This document shows positions 63,101-64,000 of a stretch of 64,000 nt of DNA, one piece after another. The stretch comes from Cyclobacteriaceae bacterium (GTDB taxonomy: Bacteria; Bacteroidota; Bacteroidia; Cytophagales; Cyclobacteriaceae). The position numbers were made by a program, and so were the translations under genes. Below the pieces are notes generated by a model, which saw only the letters and a list, made by a program, of their open reading frames with translations, did no database searches and was not told the DNA's origin. Numbering within the stretch: position 1 is the first letter of the stretch; every line of letters starts with the position of its first letter. The stretch covers positions 64,675 to 128,674 of the forward strand of contig JALHRJ010000007.1 of the NCBI GenBank assembly GCA_022841475.1, in the 5' to 3' direction.

Positions 63101-64000
63101 TGCGATGCCATCAATATCATCAGGTACTTCATTATTAATATTCTTTCCTGCAGCCGCGATGCCTGGTGCCGATGCATGTAAATCGGTAGTGGATAAATAT
63201 TGCGGGTCAAAGGTTAGTGAATTCAGATCGTAGTTTGTTGCCGTTCTCCAGTCAGCAATATTTCCATAGTTGGTGTTTCCGTTTCGGGCGATGAAGGAAC
63301 CGGAGGTGAACAGGTTGTTGTAGTTGGCTTCTTCGATGGCATTGAGGTCGGAGGGGTTGCCGAAATCTACTGCGTAGCCAGTGTTTGCTTTGAAGTTATT
63401 ATTAACAATGCGGTTGAAGTCAGCCGCCCATCGATCAAAGCCCAGGGCCGTTCCGTTCCCGGTAGCGTTCACACTGTTGTGATACAATTGTGCATAGGAC
63501 ACGCCATAAAAATAGATAACAGAATAACTGCTGGGCGATGCAGAGTGCAGGAAGTTGTTGGCGATGAGCGATCGCTGGGCATCGATGCCGACACAGAACT
63601 GCATCTTGAGGGCGTGGCCCACACTGCCGGTGATGCGGTTGCGCAGCACTTCCAGATAACCGGAGGTGTCGTAAATTCCCAAACCATAATAATCACCGTA
63701 GTTGCTGCCGCTGATTGTATTGTTATTAAACACACCACCTTGCAGGTATTGGAAAAAAGCAGGGCGGGTGTAGACATTAGTGATGGTGTTGCCGGTAAAG
63801 ACCGTACCCGGTGATCGGGCGGAGTTATTCCCGATGTGAAGGATGCCATGCGAACCGCCTGTAATGGTGTTGTTAATGAAGCGGATGTTGGTGGAAATGG
63901 AAGGTCTGGCGATAATAGCGCCCCGTTCTTCAGAAAAGGAAGTGGTGGCGGGTAGTGTGATGATTAAGTTTTCGAACGTGATGTCATCTGCCCGGTTGTC
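57164..64000 (-). CDS. Giant type IX secreted protein, parallel beta-helix and CARDB domains (N-terminus beyond window)
   Basis: The frame stays open from 57164 to the right edge, 2278 visible residues; a GTG at 63733 is not the start. Visible N-terminal 600 residues are right-handed beta-helix repeats (many NN, ITGN and GSNYG-like turns). Next come an Ig-like TICKGTSQTLTATGG module and several CARDB-type domains (PDLTTSISLSKNTILPGEPV and relatives). An InlB-like segment (GWIFSGWQGDILSTDNPL) and a second Ig-like module follow. The last 95 residues (IIYNGISADGDEVNKYFRI, then NRWGDLVFEAKDYD and SGTYFYQLEF) are the type B sorting domain of type IX secretion. It is a surface or released adhesin or glycan-binding protein. 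Confidence 0.9.
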   Translation of the reverse strand, partial: DNRADDITFENLIITLPATTSFSEERGAIIARPSISTNIRFINNTITGGSHGILHIGNNSARSPGTVFTGNTITNVYTRPAFFQYLQGGVFNNNTISGSNYGDYYGLGIYDTSGYLEVLRNRITGSVGHALKMQFCVGIDAQRSLIANNFLHSASPSSYSVIYFYGVSYAQLYHNSVNATGNGTALGFDRWAADFNRIVNNNFKANTGYAVDFGNPSDLNAIEEANYNNLFTSGSFIARNGNTNYGNIADWRTATNYDLNSLTFDPQYLSTTDLHASAPGIAAAGKNINNEVPDDIDGIARPSTPSIGANQFGTSGTPLNGEYTINASGSGTTNFTSITTALDALKNFGVSAPVVFKLTGEFNEQVTLLAVSGSSVTNTITFESAGGQPADATIRFASTTGGSNFTLRLSNADHYRIRNLTIKAEGTTFGRAIHMINRTINIVLEGNIIESVVTTATSADRAGVIIASAQAENVQLLNNLIRFGAVGIDFQGPTSKATGTVLQGNTIFQSYYRGISLNYHAGFVLDKNIVTNNPSAANFEGMMIHNVDGAFQVTANKVTGGNGTALNMYAALATAGNPALVANNFFQTVNNAGYHTVYLNFMQHVNFYHNNINATGNGSGLFYTSPGTSLNFLNNNIKSNDYTIQVVSVSAIGQLDYNNYYTTGTTLARWNNVDQTNLAALQTATGQNTNSLSVDPLYQSSSDLEALASSLAGAGLDLTALVPTDINGNLRSTPVSIGATQFTAAFSKDGALTNIITPTNSCTLTATTEIKVEITNLGAASITGFQVAYQIDGGVPVVEPLPGTVTIPPGGKYEYAFTQKADLAAKQAYTIKAYIVLTDDENTANDQLEATITHFPDLITTLTSNVTICKGTSQTLTATGGTQYLWNTGATSAFITVSPTVTTTYDVLITNVNGCSETKSVVVTVKEIPLLGFTNDTGFTAAFVNPLQGGSDEVFEFRMVYTDANGNLPAPGYPRVELDANSNGQATDPLDLIRVMTQADPGDTDVTDGKEYRVSITNLSDQITWRSRIVANSTDGCSASSSFVAQPFVSNDLLDVAIFANDISFSKSNPAINEPIKIYARIRNTSDFLAENFIVSAYIEDVKVFTQTVSQINPQSSITLQWDQSFIASGFYPVKVVLDETNVLNEDNELNNFAIRPILVGDYVLPGGIEVGATAIAPVSLQAGQLITISGQAQYFGIDPGVDPDVAGATVIARITGGNQAQTTTQADGTYQLSVYAPAVAGTYQLTIEVTDYTLTGYQGPITITVLPAPPLPDLTTSISLSKNTILPGEPVTGTATISNVGELVATNFVFRYFSCEQVLGEHTIASLAPGESLTYTFDAVTSNIGDCFNANSCSFQSSADVNNQVIEKSKINNVAAASLRVLPNKPDLTPINSTNQGIPGSTNMLNPFTFSVRVDNIGGVNAVDAFNVNVYVDGVLIATQAVPSLNTCAGQTFQVTHTFADLNDHIIAIRVDEPLGSGSVDEYRETNNEFSKTVRHQPPPPQYPNLNVQFQDISITPVLPPAGSNFDLQVNYRNNGPVLLNAPFNLELIVIEAGITRSEIRTINSNMAPGDVLSTTLTTNLQSDGDHLFRIKLDPENAKTESTKSDNVTQIPLCVDLQVNPVGGVWSGNFYVNTVQNLTASISNLGIFSANNVPVSFFIDNVKIASTTLPSLGPVNGANSQSVSIPHLFNQVGTFELKVVVDELNAYNECRENNNEYKTNITVRVPAPDLRIVSEYISPSKINPDVNEPITIFLSYDNIGIGATGSFKARVLVDDVPIGPDVTIASVPAGEDGTVEVPTSYQSATAGIRVIRTILDPDDELSETSKSNNEATRALVVGQAPNLFFTNLESSIACPNDGDDILLTASIMNGGDLEATASVHFFYITTNDTIPLDIKTITIAGKGSITVQTDWLVLDKTYQLYAEIRDSAPEEFDKSDNTITTRLCGGPYYNLVVVAEGQGIIQKTPNQQRYEGVQQVEVTAVPAAGWIFSGWQGDILSTDNPLIINLASDQNISAIFSELLNPPVVTNAQRCATGVVTLQASGAAPTQTYAWYATPTGGIALQNNASDSFITPILTVTTSFYVSIKSFTGESPRIEVTATLLPLPAQPLITITGETTICPEKSESVNLSAPVGFSQYLWSTSETTEQITVTQAGSFTVQVSDVNGCQSLPSAAVTINTKTCSELIIYNGISADGDEVNKYFRIENIDFAPETRNNTLKIFNRWGDLVFEAKDYDNVTNQFTGIGKNGKELPSGTYFYQLEFPERNDNKIVSGYLQLKK

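Noticed and set aside
1..64000. CRISPR arrays, tRNA and rRNA genes, prophage
   Set aside because: No regular direct-repeat array, cloverleaf with GTTCGA-type loop, rRNA block or phage structural gene was recognised by reading. A tRNA scan by program would be more reliable.

Overview
The window is a piece of a chromosome from a Bacteroidota bacterium, most likely of the Cytophagales type. The grounds are TAnnTTTG promoter elements in place of the proteobacterial kind, no clear ribosome-binding sites, a type IX secretion (gliding) C-terminal sorting domain on a giant secreted protein, DUF3667, SusC-like plug/barrel proteins, AsmA-like and IPT/kelch lipoproteins, and dispersed GCTTTAAGC-type repeats. 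I saw no tRNA, rRNA, CRISPR array, intact transposase or prophage.

Layout. Positions 1-14.6 kb hold mixed chromosomal genes: a small lipoprotein, an HDAC-like deacetylase, a metabolite:H+ symporter, a POL-PE-LIG type ligase D, a truncated HigA-like antitoxin, a Rieske oxygenase, a STAS-like protein, TPR proteins, a TetR-UbiB pair and Ku. LigD and Ku together give bacterial non-homologous end joining, but they lie about 5 kb apart. Positions 14.6-21 kb carry an ABC-F ATPase, an ECF sigma factor, a fatty acid desaturase, two tandem cold-shock proteins, and a bestrophin-like protein next to a stand-alone Pycsar-type (DUF5706) membrane effector.

Positions 21.0-32.5 kb are the centre of interest: one long, tightly packed operon. 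It runs from a one-chain pyruvate:ferredoxin oxidoreductase through a DHOD-like protein, a flavodoxin, an unrecognised protein with kinase-fold motifs, an RseC-like protein and RnfB-C-D-G-E-A. The oxidoreductase appears to lack its built-in two-cluster ferredoxin domain. The simplest reading is pyruvate oxidation -> flavodoxin (or a ferredoxin) -> Rnf -> NAD+ with ion pumping. A MITE-like element sits between rnfD and rnfG. A second 2-oxoacid:acceptor oxidoreductase (KorAB type) lies at 42.9-46.0 kb, beside a B12-dependent ribonucleotide reductase.

Positions 32.5-40 kb are an AT-rich island. It begins with decayed gene fragments, including an IS3-type transposase remnant. It then carries two paralogous IPT/kelch lipoproteins that bracket two outer-membrane-barrel candidates and a secreted WD40 protein. 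Positions 46-64 kb hold envelope genes (a putative lipoprotein, a giant AsmA-like protein, an aromatic-rich secreted protein, a TonB-type barrel), a SET-domain protein, a HelD-like RNA polymerase recycling helicase, and a giant beta-helix/CARDB type IX secreted protein that runs off the right edge.
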